Shown: positions 32,791-43,900 of the stretch, in pieces
How positions within the stretch are numbered: position 1 is the first letter of the stretch
Layout: every line of letters begins with the position of its first letter
NCBI GenBank assembly: GCA_963921825.1
Contig: OY997588.1
Location: forward strand, 134,881,203-134,945,202
Reading direction: 5' to 3'
From: Erodium maritimum
Taxonomy: Eukaryota; Streptophyta; Magnoliopsida; Geraniales; Geraniaceae
Length of the DNA stretch: 64,000 nt
Notes under the pieces: generated by a model
Database searches by the model: none
What the model was told of the DNA's origin: nothing
The model's input: the letters and a program-made list of their open reading frames with translations, nothing else
Made by a program: the position numbers and the translations under genes

Positions 32791-34049
32791 ACACAACCGA
32801 AAATATAACGCCCGTAACACAGCCATACACAACATAGCACATCAAGCTTACCATTTGACTTACCAACCACGTCTCATCGGTCTATCACTCACCCGATCAT
32901 ATCCAAGGTCACAACCAATTCACACTCAAAGTTCATTCAATTAATCAATCATTCAAGCATTTATTCAACCAGTCATATCACAAGCATCACCATTTATCTA
33001 GTTTAGTTAGAATCTTATCTTAACCTAAAGGCTAAGCAAATAAGGCATGTGAGGCAATCACAAACAATCCTAAGGCTCATCACGGCCATTCTACCAGCAC
33101 GACAATTTCCCAAGTATTGAAAGCGTATTAAACTAGTAAATCACATCCTACATGTTACTAAGACTCGTCCGGTTATTATTAGGGGTTACTCCATGTCCTA
33201 ACGCCCAACTTTGAGAAATTGTTAAATCCAAACCCTGTACAATTGAAATTGCCATGTAGTAACAGTCGATTAACTGAAATTGCCAATTGTTTCTTATTTT
33301 AAACGGACGTTAACTTGACCAAGTGAAAAGTCGAGTTTACCCTCAAATATGTTCTTCCTTCGGATGTTAACTTGGCCTAACTTCATCTCTTTGTGACCTA
33401 ATCTCTTCATCTCAGCTCTTCGAACTTCATCTCTTTGTGACCGAGCTTCGAATTTCATCTCTTCGTGACCTCAGCTCGCGCAAGCTCCATTATAAAATGA
33501 GTCACGTGGGCATCGCGTGATTCACTGTTCACGGAAAAAGTCGATTTAAACATTACTTTTTGGTTTTTAATAACTCAGTTTTGAAATTCAACACTATTTG
33601 ACAATTTTCCAAAGCTTGGGTGCATATTTGACAATTAAGTGTAGTAGGGGGTTAGGACATGGAGTAAACCCTTATTATTATAATCGAAAAACGATTAGGC
33701 TAGTGAATCACATCCTATTGCTATCAAAGTTATTTAACTTTATCAGAAGAGTTGAGTACTTTCCCTACCTTAGACGATCACAACAACTGCATCTCCTAGC
33801 TGCTGACGACCTAGCCTAACTCCGGTCTTCTAGGGCGAAATCCACGAAGTCCAAGTCTGGGTTTTAACAGATAAAAGTCCAATCAGTCCCGGTAAGTCCA
33901 AAGTCCTCGGATTTAACAGATAAAGTTCAATAACGGTCCCGATCCCGATAGGGCAGTCCTCTAAATTAACCGTTCGTCTTTTAAAAACACTGTTAGATCT
34001 AAGAGTTATCTGATTTTAGTCCAAAATAAATTAATTAATTTCTTTTTGG

Positions 34050-34300
34050 TCAGACCCGAGTCCAACCCAAACCCGAATCCGGAACCCGGATCCTTAACCG
34101 ATCTGGATCCGAGTCCAGACCCGGACCGACCCGTGCCCGACCCAGACCCGGATTCAGACCCGAGTCCGGACCCGAACCTAGATTCAGTCCAGGCCGAGGC
34201 CCGAACCAGATCCGGGCCCGAAGCCCAAACCCAGTTCAGGCCCGATGCCCAAACCAATCCAGGCCCGAGCCCAAGGACTCGGTCTCGTCCTGCCTGAGCT
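34050..34300. repeat. Degenerate GACCCG-rich array in LTR element 2
   Basis: Short units of the type CCAGACCCGGA and CCCGAGTCCA repeat with changes. This produces long but meaningless open frames on both strands. A similar array lies at 36405-36640 in element 3. Confidence 0.7.
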
Positions 34301-34583
34301 GGGAACTGTCACGCCCAAAATCCGGTTTTGACCGGACTCGAGACGTGAACTAAAACAGTAATAATTTTAAACGAAAATTAAGCCAACAAGTCTCCAGCTC
34401 ATAGATTTTAAAACTTTTAACAAAGTCACGAGTCGACAGCTCGGTAAAAACAAAAGTAAAAGAGTTTAATAAAAGAGAAAGGTACGTCGCTAGACACTAG
34501 CTAAACCCTCGCTAGCTCCCAAGCTCCGAGAGTCCTGCTAGTACAGATCCCGCTCAACACCTGAAACACAACAAGTAAAGGGG

Positions 34584-34597
34584 TGAGCTTACGCTCA
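34584..34597. other. Conserved hairpin of the LTR family (element 3)
   Basis: TGAGCTTACGCTCA lies 277 bases from the left end, in the same GGGGTGAGC...CAGTAGG block as in elements 1 and 2. Confidence 0.75.
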
Positions 34598-35089
34598 GTA
34601 GGAAAAGTAGTTAAGGTTCTAAACCACAGTTCAACACCACGGGTAACCGTCCAATTAGGGCATACTAGTAACACACCACTATTAGAAACAAATAAACCAT
34701 TACTCCCATACCATACTTGGCCTTCACTCAGGCACAACCCGCAAAACAACTCACAACGAACTGAACTCAAAACCACTTTCCACAATCAGCTCTTGACACC
34801 CATCACCTAACAATTCTCAAAGTCTCATTTAACCCATAGCCCAAGCCCAACAACACACTTCCCTGTACTACCCAATTCCACAACCTTAAACGTACTTATA
34901 CAAATGCACATGACCAACCAATGAGAATAAAACATACGACAAAACACACACAGATGTAGTAGGACAGCACACAACCAAACAGCCAGAAAAGGCACATGCG
35001 AGACACATACAGATTCGTCTAACGGCATAAGTCATACTATCAGACACACAACCACTTATATCGTACCGGACCATAAGCATCAGTCCCGA

Positions 35090-35385
35090 TATCTTCCTCC
35101 GCACATAGACGAAGGGTTCCACGCACACAGACGTGGACAATATCTTCCTCCGCACCCAGACGAAGGGCAACATCCTCGATCGGAAATCCCTCAGTCTGAT
35201 GTCTTCCACGCACACAGACGTGGGTAATATCTTCCTCCGCACACAGACGAAGGGTTCCACGCACACAGACATGGGGCAATATTTTCCTCCGCACACAGAC
35301 GAAGGGTTCCACACACACAGACGTGGGAAAAATCTTCCTCCGCACACAGACGAAGGGTTCCACGCACACAGACGTGGGGCATCTC
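35090..35385. repeat. Tandem array of about 55- to 60-bp units in LTR element 3
   Basis: Units read roughly ATCTTCCTCCGCACACAGACGAAGGGTTCCACGCACACAGACGTGG-type sequence, about five copies, ending near 35385. They create long repetitive open frames on the minus strand (VCVEPFVCVRRK-type repeats) that I do not regard as genes. Confidence 0.85.
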
Positions 35386-36404
35386 TCACCACACGCACAA
35401 GATCGGTACACGCCTCGGTCAAACATCGTTCCGGACCTCGAGTCATCGGGTGCTGATCACGCCATCCTTGGCCTCGATACACTTCACCGGAACTATCCCT
35501 TAGTGTAAGTCCACTCCGGATACACCGTCTCTTGGAACACCCCAAAACAGGATATAACACACAGCACAAACCACTGATGGTCTCGGTATACCAACCGGAC
35601 CATCTCAACATAACACACAGCCGGTCTATCACTCACCCCGTCATATCACAAACAAGGGTTCACATTACAACAACCACGACACACATGCCCACGCATAGTC
35701 ACAATCATGCAACACCGAGTATAATCTTATTAAACTCTTAGACACACTCAAACCATCACGTGCTTACCATTACTTACCGACCCCACACTCAACGTGGCAA
35801 CCCCCACCGGCTTAACCGGTATCAGTCTCCAACCATCCCACAGTTCAACATATCAAATAAACAGGAAATAACCACACAGGTCATCCACATGCATAACTAG
35901 TTCAATTCTACTCTTTTTCATGTTCGTTATTTATTAGCCGTTCAAACAACACAAGGCACATCAGCAGGCACACCCAGCAAACAATCCTACATGCACGACA
36001 TGGCCCGAATTTACCAGCACGGCAATTCCCAAGACATGAATCGTAAATAATCACAGTTCATACGTCTACGTTAGTGGTTCGTATCCTACATGCCAAGCTA
36101 TGATCTTTCCGGTTTTTAGTATTAACCTTAGTCATGCATACTAGTAACTTTCTGTAATTAAAACGGTATCCGCTACTTTCCCTACCTCAAGGCGATAACA
36201 CAACATCGTCTTCTAGCTGCGGACGACCGGGCCAACACCGTCTTATAGGGCGAAGTCCCCGAAATCCAAGTATGGGTTTAAACAATCAAGAGCCCCAATC
36301 AGTTCTCCGTCCAAGGTCCTTGGAAAGTCCAGAACGTCTTTAAAATTAACCAAATTTTAAGTCCAAATAATTATTAAACTAATTAATTAAAATGCAACAC
36401 GTAT

Positions 36405-36640
36405 CCAACCCGGATCCGAACCCAGACCCGGTCAGACCCGAACCCGGCCCCAGACCCGGCCCTAACCCGAGTCCAACCGAGTCCAACCGAGTCCAACCGA
36501 GTCCAAACCCGGTCAACCCGAGTCTGGACCCGACTCAGACCCGGGCCTCGGATCTGGGCCTGGCCCAAGATCCGTCCTGACCCAGTTCCTCCAGGCCCAA
36601 ACTCTGGCCCAAGGATCCGTTCTACCGGCCCAAGGCCCGT
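36405..36640. repeat. Degenerate GACCCG / GTCCAACCGA array in LTR element 3
   Basis: Short CCCG-rich units, including four consecutive GAGTCCAACC-type copies near 36470-36510, mirror the array at 34050-34300. Confidence 0.7.
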
Positions 36641-38100
36641 CAGCGTCGTCTCTGAGTCCTCTCAGCTCCGGCGAAGGTTCGTGCACTCCGGCCACCGTCT
36701 CCGGTGGCAGCGAGGTCCAGAACCTAACGCGAAGTGCCGGAGAGGCTCGGGCGAGGGCGGCGGAGCTTGGGAAGTGGCTGGACGAGGGCGAGAGTGTCAG
36801 GCACGGCGTCAGAAGCCGAGCTTCTCCTCAGATCTACGGTTAGCGAGGTCGCTGGCAGTGGTTCCGACCCAAAACCGCTCGAATCGAGCTTGGAACAGCC
36901 AAGATCTGAGGGAAGCGAGGCCGGGAAAGAATAAAATGGGGGAGAGAAGGATCGATTCAGACCCGGAGAGCCCGAACCAGTCACGAACTCTCCAGCGACG
37001 TCCCGGTTCTCACACGGGAGGCTCCGGCTGAACTCAGAAGGGACAGAGAAGAGGGAGGAGAGGCGAGGTGAGGTAAGGGGATGAGGTTGCAGAGGATGAT
37101 GAAGGGAGAGGAGGCCGGTGATCGGAGAAGAAGGACGAGCGGCGGTGAGTTCTGTCGGGTTTCGCAGAGAGCGAAAGAGGAGAGGTAGAAGGGACGATGA
37201 ACAGTACCTCTCCCTTAGGGTTTGCTCGCTTTTATAGCGTGCTCTAAAAGGCCAGGCTTGCGTTTCAGCTGACTGGGCCGGTTGAGTTGTCTAATTGGGC
37301 CAAGTCCGGCCCAATTCCATAGTCCAACACCTCTTTGCTTTTCCTTCTCTTTTATTTTTTATTTTTTTTTATTTTCCTTTTTCAAATAAACTCGTTGCAA
37401 AAACATACCCCCATGTTTCCGATTTGCGGTTTAAAACTATTTTAAAATGAAGAGGGTTTTACAGGAACGGAGATGGACGGGGCTAGGATTCCGACGAACT
37501 CCGGTGACGGCGGCATCAGGTAAGAAAAGCGGGTTTTGATGGTGGCGAGCGCCTCAGGAGGCTCGGTGACGACGGGAGACGGTTGCTGGTGCGGTTTCTA
37601 CAGCCCTGCGCTCAGATCAGGTCGACAGCCTTGCGCTCAAATCTTAGATCTGAGACCTGAGAGTTCCGGCGAACCTCTCCACCCCCAAATCTCGACCAAA
37701 TGATCGTGCACGAGCTCGGTTCTCAGGAGGGAGTGACGGGAGAGGAGAAACCGGACGGGAAACGAACTCACCGTCACACGTTCTTCTCAAAAAAAGGCAC
37801 GGCGAAGCTTGAACGAAAAGGGGCGGCGGCGATTTGCTTCGATTCGAGGGCGAGAGAAAGGAAATGGGTTTTCTGGGCTGGGGTTTTGTCGAGAGGGAAG
37901 TAGAAGAAGGAGAGGAAGGTAGAGAAGAGAGGAAGGGAGGTGAAGACGGTCGGAGACGAGGGAAAGGGACGGTGGCTCTGGTTCGCGTCTGAGAGGAACG
38001 AGAGAGAGAGAGGGTCGGAGGAAGACGACGACCTCGGTAAGTGTGCACGCAAATGAGAGCTGAAGCGGCGCTGTTTCCGTTTTGTTGCTAGGGTTGGGCC

Positions 38101-38822
38101 TAGGGATGGCAAAACGCCCCATTCCCCACGGGGATCCCCGTCCCCGCCCCGTGCGGGACGGATTTGGGACGGGGATTTTTTAAACGGGACGGGATACGGG
38201 GAATTAAATGGGGATTTTGATGGGAACGGGGTGGGGACGGGGCAAGAAGTCCCCATCCCACGGGGGACCCCGCCCCGCGCCCCGCACTATTAGTTTTAAA
38301 ATAATTTTTTTAATAATATACACATGTGTACTCCACATCAGTGGTTTCTGAATCAACGTTTAGTTCGGGTGGTAATTTGATCACTCCACATCGTAGTAGA
38401 CTCCCTCCAAATACTATAGAGGCACTTATGTGTACTCAAAGTTGGTTGTGGAACGAAATACAAGGTAAGTCATATGTTCCATGCAATCTACTTATTTTAA
38501 ATTGTTATCAAACTAATGTTACTTATTTGTTTGTTTTGTTTTGTTTTATAATGTGTTTGTTTAGAGATAAGTTTGGAAAAGATGAATGCATTTGCTCAAG
38601 TAGTACACTATGTTAGAGATAAGTTTGGAAAAGATGAATGCATTTGCTCAAGTAGTAGAATGGAACGGGGAATAAAATCCCCGTTCCCCGCCCCATCCCC
38701 GCGGGGACCCCGCGGGACGAGGTCAACGCGGGGATGGGGCGGGGATGGGGAGAGTAGCGGGAACGCGAGACGGGGACGGGAACTGGGGTCCCCGCCCCAT
38801 ACCCGCCCCATTGTCATCCCTA
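38101..38822. mobile_element. hAT deletion derivative, 722 bp, TSD GTTGGGCC
   Basis: The ends TAGGGATGGCAAAACG and its imperfect inverse (CATTGTCATCCCTA) are flanked by an exact 8-bp TSD, GTTGGGCC, at 38093-38100 and 38823-38830. Subterminal regions are rich in GGGGAC and CCCCGC, as in a known plant hAT family. It lies inside LTR element 2. Confidence 0.93.
38330..38466 (+). pseudogene. Remnant of hAT transposase C-terminal dimerisation domain
   Basis: The plus-strand frame reads SVVSESTFSSGGNLITPHRS and then LPPNTIEALMCTQSWL, which is the conserved end of the hAT C-terminal dimerisation domain. The rest of the transposase is deleted. A 45-bp sequence just downstream (38561-38605) is repeated at 38613-38657. 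Confidence 0.85.
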
Positions 38823-39043
38823 GTTGGGCCGCGCAAGCTGTTGGGTCGAGTCAGGGCGAAGCGTGGGCTTGGCCCACGTTGGTAAGTCGGGCCTGGTCTT
38901 CAGACCGGGCCAGTCCAGCCCAATTGTCCAAGATCCTTTGTTTCCTTTTTTTTCTTTTTTTGACTTCGATTCAAAAATCGACTCGTCCTCAAATCCTAGA
39001 CGTTCCAACAATAAAATATCGAAATAGGACACAGGTCTTTACA

Positions 39044-40220
39044 GATACCTTGGAAGACATAACATCCACGAATAAGATATGAAAGCTACAACATGTAAGC
39101 AAAATTGGAACTAAATTTTGGAATCTTAATTTCAAATCAACAAAGTAGAGTGGAAATGGTATCAACAACAACAACAAAAAACAGTAACCCAAATATGAAG
39201 AAGTAGAGTCATAATACCAAGTTCAGTGTAGGTAACATAAATTCAACAATGGAGTACAAAACACAACTATGTTTACCCAAATCAATCAAACAACAAAGTA
39301 GAGTCAGGAAATGGTATCAACAACAATACAAAATTGTAACCCAAATCTGTACCAAGTTCAGTATAGGTCACAAAATTCAACAATGGTGTAAAAAAACACA
39401 ATTGTGTTACCAAAATCAATCAAACACATACAATCAAGTATGTGTAGGGAAAAAATTATGAGCAGCCAAACAAAACCTCAATAATAGATTCTTCAACTAA
39501 AATAAACCCAACTCAATGAAAACTATAAAGGCGATTATTCAGACTTGGGCCTCGACGGGTTCATCGAGACTTGGATCAATTTCGACCTCAAGAGGGACTC
39601 TGGGGTCGACTTGGCCAGATTGGCTCGACCTCGAAAAAGGACTTCGGGGTCGACTCAGCCGGATTGGTGGATTTCAGGACCCATCGTCCTATATATAGAG
39701 AAAAATTGAAGAAAAACAGAAGAAAGGAGGAGAAGAGACTGGGAATATAGGACTGTTACAGACTTTCATTAATGAGGGGGGAGAAGAAGGGCCACAGATG
39801 GAGTAGAAACCGCTACCAAAAAAGGAAGGAGGAATAGGGTACGTGAATTGGGGGAAGAGAATTGGGGAATAGAAAGAAAAGAAGCGTGATAAGTGGCTTG
39901 CCAACTGACTTGTTTCACTCCTATTACCTTGAGTAAGATTGCAATGTACTGCCAAATTGTAAGCCTTGTCTACGCGTTCCCTTTTAAGGAGTTTGTGGAA
40001 GTATGCAACCAATATAAGATTTAGTCGTAATCTTCACATATCGTCCATGTCTTGGTGCCTCTTGTAACATATGCCGCTTTTGGAATAATTTTCAGTCATA
40101 TTTGTTCGCTTACTAATAATTAGAGATCGTGTTCCAAATGTAACGTAGAAACTATCAAATCAGACGCACACACGAAAAAGGCGGATTGATCCACGCGCTA
40201 ATGTCTCTAACTTCGCACCT
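39044..40220. other. Intergenic stretch with a small tandem repeat
   Basis: No gene is supported. Two 42-bp units of the type TCGACCTC...GGACT..GGGGTCGACT lie at 39582-39624 and 39624-39666. Confidence 0.4.
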
Positions 40221-40225
40221 TCTTA

Positions 40226-40836
40226 GAGCTCCTACATCGTGCGACTCACGCCACACACCACGAACCGCAGATCTCATGGATGTGGTGCGTGGTTTGCGAA
40301 CCACAATCACACGATCCGTGGTGCGTTCGTCGCACCACGCATCGTTTTCACGATGCGTGGTTTGCGGTTCGCTGGCGACCGATCCCATCTTGCCACGTCT
40401 CCCCAACAGTAAAAACAAATCAGACTGTTGCCAAACGGTCCGATTTCAACAGTATTAGATTTTTTTAATTAAAAATAAATAAAATTCAATACAAAAAAAT
40501 TATTTTCTCCACCCTATAAATACATCTCCACCCATTTATCCAATCCACACCATTTCTCTCAAAACTCTCTCTACTTTTCCTCTCCAATTTCCCATATTCA
40601 TTTGATAAAAAATGTATGACGACGAGGCTCAAATAAGGGCAGAGCTTGAAGCCGAACGTCGTAAGGTCGAAGCCGAACTCAAAGCCGAACGTCGTGAGGT
40701 CAAAGCGAAACTTCGTGTTTGGGAGCGACGACTCCGACGGAAGGTCAAAGCCGAACTCGAAGCCGAACGTCGCGAGATCGAAGCCGAACTTCGTGTTTGG
40801 GAACAACGACTTCGACATAGGACAGTGCCACAAATC
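40226..40836 (+). mobile_element. PIF/Harbinger-type fragment upstream of IDI
   Basis: A terminus GAGCTCCTACATCG follows TTA (40223-40225), the 3-bp target typical of PIF/Harbinger. It resembles GAGCATGTACATC at 48926. Inside are a large inverted repeat (40261-40371, arms CGAACCGCA... and ...TGCGGTTCG), an AACGGT / CAACAGT segment and a TATA box with a leader closely like the one that drives the Myb-like ORF near 56473. I see no right terminus, so the right boundary is an estimate. Confidence 0.45.
40515..40522 (+). promoter_or_regulatory. TATA box, probable transposon-derived promoter before IDI
   Basis: CCCTATAAATACATC is followed by ATCC...CACACCATTTCTCTC, a leader shared with the minus-strand promoter near 56565. 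Transcription from here would enter the IDI gene 400 bases downstream. Confidence 0.55.
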
Positions 40837-40956
40837 AACGCGTGGAGGCAACGGATCCAAAGGGGAGAAGGTTCCAGGCGGCGAGAGATTCACAGATCCA
40901 AAGTGAGGACCACCACCGCCGCCTCCTCCATCCGCCGCCATGGCAGACGCGCCTGA
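40612..40956 (+). CDS. Coiled-coil ORF (114 aa) overlapping the IDI start; possible uORF
   Basis: The ORF starts 90 bases after the TATA box and encodes repeats of the type EAELEAERREI and RVWERRLR, a strongly charged, predicted helical coiled coil. The DNA is a threefold tandem repeat (GCCGAACGTCG units, 40620-40810). It ends 17 bases inside the IDI coding sequence, in another frame. It may be the truncated N-terminus of a Harbinger gene, because its promoter is of that type. On an mRNA starting near 40545 it would be an upstream ORF that overlaps the IDI start. Expression is unknown. Confidence 0.4.
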   Translation: MYDDEAQIRAELEAERRKVEAELKAERREVKAKLRVWERRLRRKVKAELEAERREIEAELRVWEQRLRHRTVPQINAWRQRIQRGEGSRRREIHRSKVRTTTAASSIRRHGRRA

Positions 40957-43900
40957 CGCCGGCATGGACGCCGTTCAGAGGCGCCTCATGTTCGAGGACG
41001 AGTCTGTTCCCATCCTTCTTATTTTTACTTCATTTCATCTTGCTGTGTCTCAGTGCTCTGCTGAATCTGGTTGTTGTTGATATCTGATTTTGTCTTTGTG
41101 TTGCTGCTTGATGAGTGAAATCAAAATCGAGTGTTTTCTTCTCTCTGCCGGGATTTGGAATCGATTGAACTAACGTTTTCTCAGCAAACAAACAGGACTA
41201 GTTCTTGAAATACTGGGACTGGTTGTACTGATTTAGTTGAGGATTGTTTTATACCTCTTTTCTGCCTTGTGTATTCTTTGTGTCTAATGTGTGTGCAGTA
41301 TATATGGTTTTAAATTGATTTTGTAGAACAAGAACTATATACTTTACCATAGAAGTGTATGCAAATTAGTAGATAATTTTCCATGTATATCTAAATTGGT
41401 AGATTATCTCCATTCATTTTGGGAGTATGAAGGGTGATCTCCTTTTGCTAAGGAGGTGATGATAAACTAGTACGGAATAGAAGAATTTAGGTCATTCCAT
41501 ACAATAAAGTCTGTGTTATTGGTTCTTACCCATATTAATCTATTAGATGGTTTTGTACATGATGTCGGATCTATGGTTGACAAAATAGTCTTCTTTGTTG
41601 GTGTTTGTTCACTAACTTCTGAGTTTAACTGCTCTCTAATCGTTTAGATATTTGAGAACATTTCATCCTTCATATGTGAGTAAATTTCAAGGAAGAGCTC
41701 AAATAAACCTTTTTCTTCAACGGCATTTGTTACAATGTAATATAGTTACATGCAAGCATATTGAAACTTTTCTCTTCACTTGCAACACATATCACACACT
41801 TTCCCCCGTCAGCATTGCATTGATTATGTTTTTCTATATCAAGATTAAATGCTGAAAGGCTTATAGCTTTCCCTGTTTTGTGGATTTCGAACATATTATT
41901 CTAAGGTGCTAGCTTTTTCGGAAAGAATAATTTCTTGGTTTGTGAAATTATTTTATTCCATTTTTGCTTGGTCTAAACTTATTTTGCTAATTTGTCAGTA
42001 TTGTGTGTGACACAACAGAAAAAAAGAAAAGAGTTTATGTTTTATTTTACAATGTTGATAATTTGATGAACATAATGATTTTAATATTTGCTATGATACA
42101 AAGGCAAATGGGCTGAGATTATGATTTATTTTGTAGTTAAGATAAGTTGATAAAAAAGAACGGCTTTTGCTATAGATGTATGTGAAACCAGTTTGCATCT
42201 TTACATCTTTTGCACTAAACCTTCTAATATCAGGCCTCTTAAGCTTCCTCGAACTTCATGAATGCTAAATAGTAGCGAGGTTATTCAAAATCAAATTTAA
42301 TGTACTGAGTAGTGCTTGGGTCCAATTAGAGTTGGTCCTGTTCCCTGGTGTTGGTTTACTTTTGACCATTTGTTCACGTTTGACATGTCTTAAATTTCTT
42401 CCTGCAGATGCATTTTAGTGGACGAGAACGATCATGTTGTTGGGCATGAATCTAAATACAACTGTATGTATTTTCGTAACTAGAATTCAATAGATTTTGA
42501 TATGATATTGAAGTTTATTTGTTTTCACATTGTATATGGATGGTTCATAATTTTTTTGTATATAAAACCGTGCAGGTCACTTGATGGAAAAGATTGAAAC
42601 TGGAAAGATGCTGCATAGGGCTTTCAGCGTATTTTTGTTTAACTCTAAGTATGAATTGCTTCTTCAGGTATGTGTCTATGTAACTATATGTCTTAAAATT
42701 TAAGTTGAAGATGTGGTGCACTTGTTAGAACTTAGAACCTAACATACCTGCGTATAATAATTCAGTTCTGATCTTCATTGTGATGGAGAAAACTCAAATG
42801 ACTGTACGGTAAAATTAGCAAATTTTAATGTTTTATAATGATTACCAATTTTCATTAGTAGATATTGAAACAAAGAATGCATGAATCGATATTTTTGTAT
42901 TTAGGTGATTAGAGTGATGCGATATGAGTGTAGGCGTTCTCTATTTAGTTTTTAGATTACTCGGGGGAATACTATTGCTTAAGATAGGACATTGTTCTCA
43001 AGAAAATCCCTTACTTTTTGCCTTATTCTACAATTTAGACACCACACTAAGTGTTGGGAGTCACTATATGTATGTGTCATTCCATATTGTAATTTGAAAT
43101 TGTATATGATGGACAAATTGCCAAGAAAGTCCCTTGGGAAAATTTTAAATTTCTGATGCAGCTTGTGCACTATTACGAGATAAATTAGTAAAATGATACA
43201 TTGGAAAAAGAAGAAGAAAAGGAAAATCATTTCACACTGATGTACAATGATGGCTGGCAATAGGTGGATATATTCTACTATTGAGATTAAAGTAACACCT
43301 AAGAAGACGGTTCAATGCAAAAATTGACGCATGTTATGGATGTAGTGCTGCACCAAATGAAGCAAACAACTTTCCTGTAAACGTTGGTAATTTTTTTGAT
43401 GAAATAGGAAAGTAGAAAGAGTTGAGATCCTATGAAAGGGTGGAAAATCTATGTTAGTGCTTGTTCGGTTCTGTAATGTTCTAAAAATAATGCAACTACA
43501 TAGTAGTTGTAGTAGATCTATACCCAAAACCCTTAATAAACTAACATCTAACAATACTTTGACCAATATCTGAAATTGTATCTATTCTTGTGTAGATAGT
43601 GAGGTGGTCTTGACTTTTGTAAGTTTGTTTTAGCTATTGTATCTCGTCTCTTTGGAAATGAATATTAGTTATACACTTATACATGTCATATCCACACTTA
43701 TAATGCCATTGGCGATTATGGGGCTCATCTTTTACTTGTTTCTCATTACTATTTTCCAATTTGGCCTTTAGTTGGAGGTAAGGCAAAAGAAATATTGCAT
43801 ATAGTGTGCCATTTATTATTAGTTCGGGAGTATTGAGGATGACTTGTTATGTTCTCTCTATTCAGCAACGATCTGCAACAAAAGTAACATTTCCTCTTGT

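Larger units (their letters stand above)
34307..37463 (-). mobile_element. Solo-LTR-like element 3, 3157 bp, nested in element 2, TSD GGAAC
   Basis: The ends are TGTCACGCCCA and ...GGGTTTTACA, with exact GGAAC at 34302-34306 and 37464-37468. A minus-strand TATA box (CTATAAAAG at about 37228-37236) precedes a CT-rich leader running leftward, so U3 is only about 230 bp and the transcribed part of the LTR would be about 2.9 kb. There is no gag-pol. It is younger than element 2, which it interrupts. Confidence 0.9.
31839..39043 (-). mobile_element. Solo-LTR-like element 2 (about 4.0 kb without inserts), TSD GATAC
   Basis: The plus-strand ends are TGTCACACCTC and ...GGTCTTTACA, flanked by exact GATAC at 31834-31838 and 39044-39048. 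It carries a nested relative (34307-37463). Subtracting that and its duplicated 5 bases leaves about 4043 bp, which still includes a 722-bp hAT derivative. Only one terminus of each type is found and no gag-pol coding sequence, so a solo LTR is the simplest reading. Confidence 0.85.

Noticed and set aside
34046..34297. Proline/aspartate-rich (PDPNPDP) open frames on both strands
   Set aside because: They reflect the GACCCG array. Both strands are open, which is expected for this composition.
32500..35385. Regular direct repeats that look superficially CRISPR-like
   Set aside because: Units are contiguous and diverged, have no unique spacers of constant length, and lie inside plant LTR-type elements.
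34880..35640. Long minus-strand open frame rich in VCVEPFVCVRRK repeats
   Set aside because: It is produced by the tandem array in LTR element 3. Other frames over the same array are equally open, and there is no domain.
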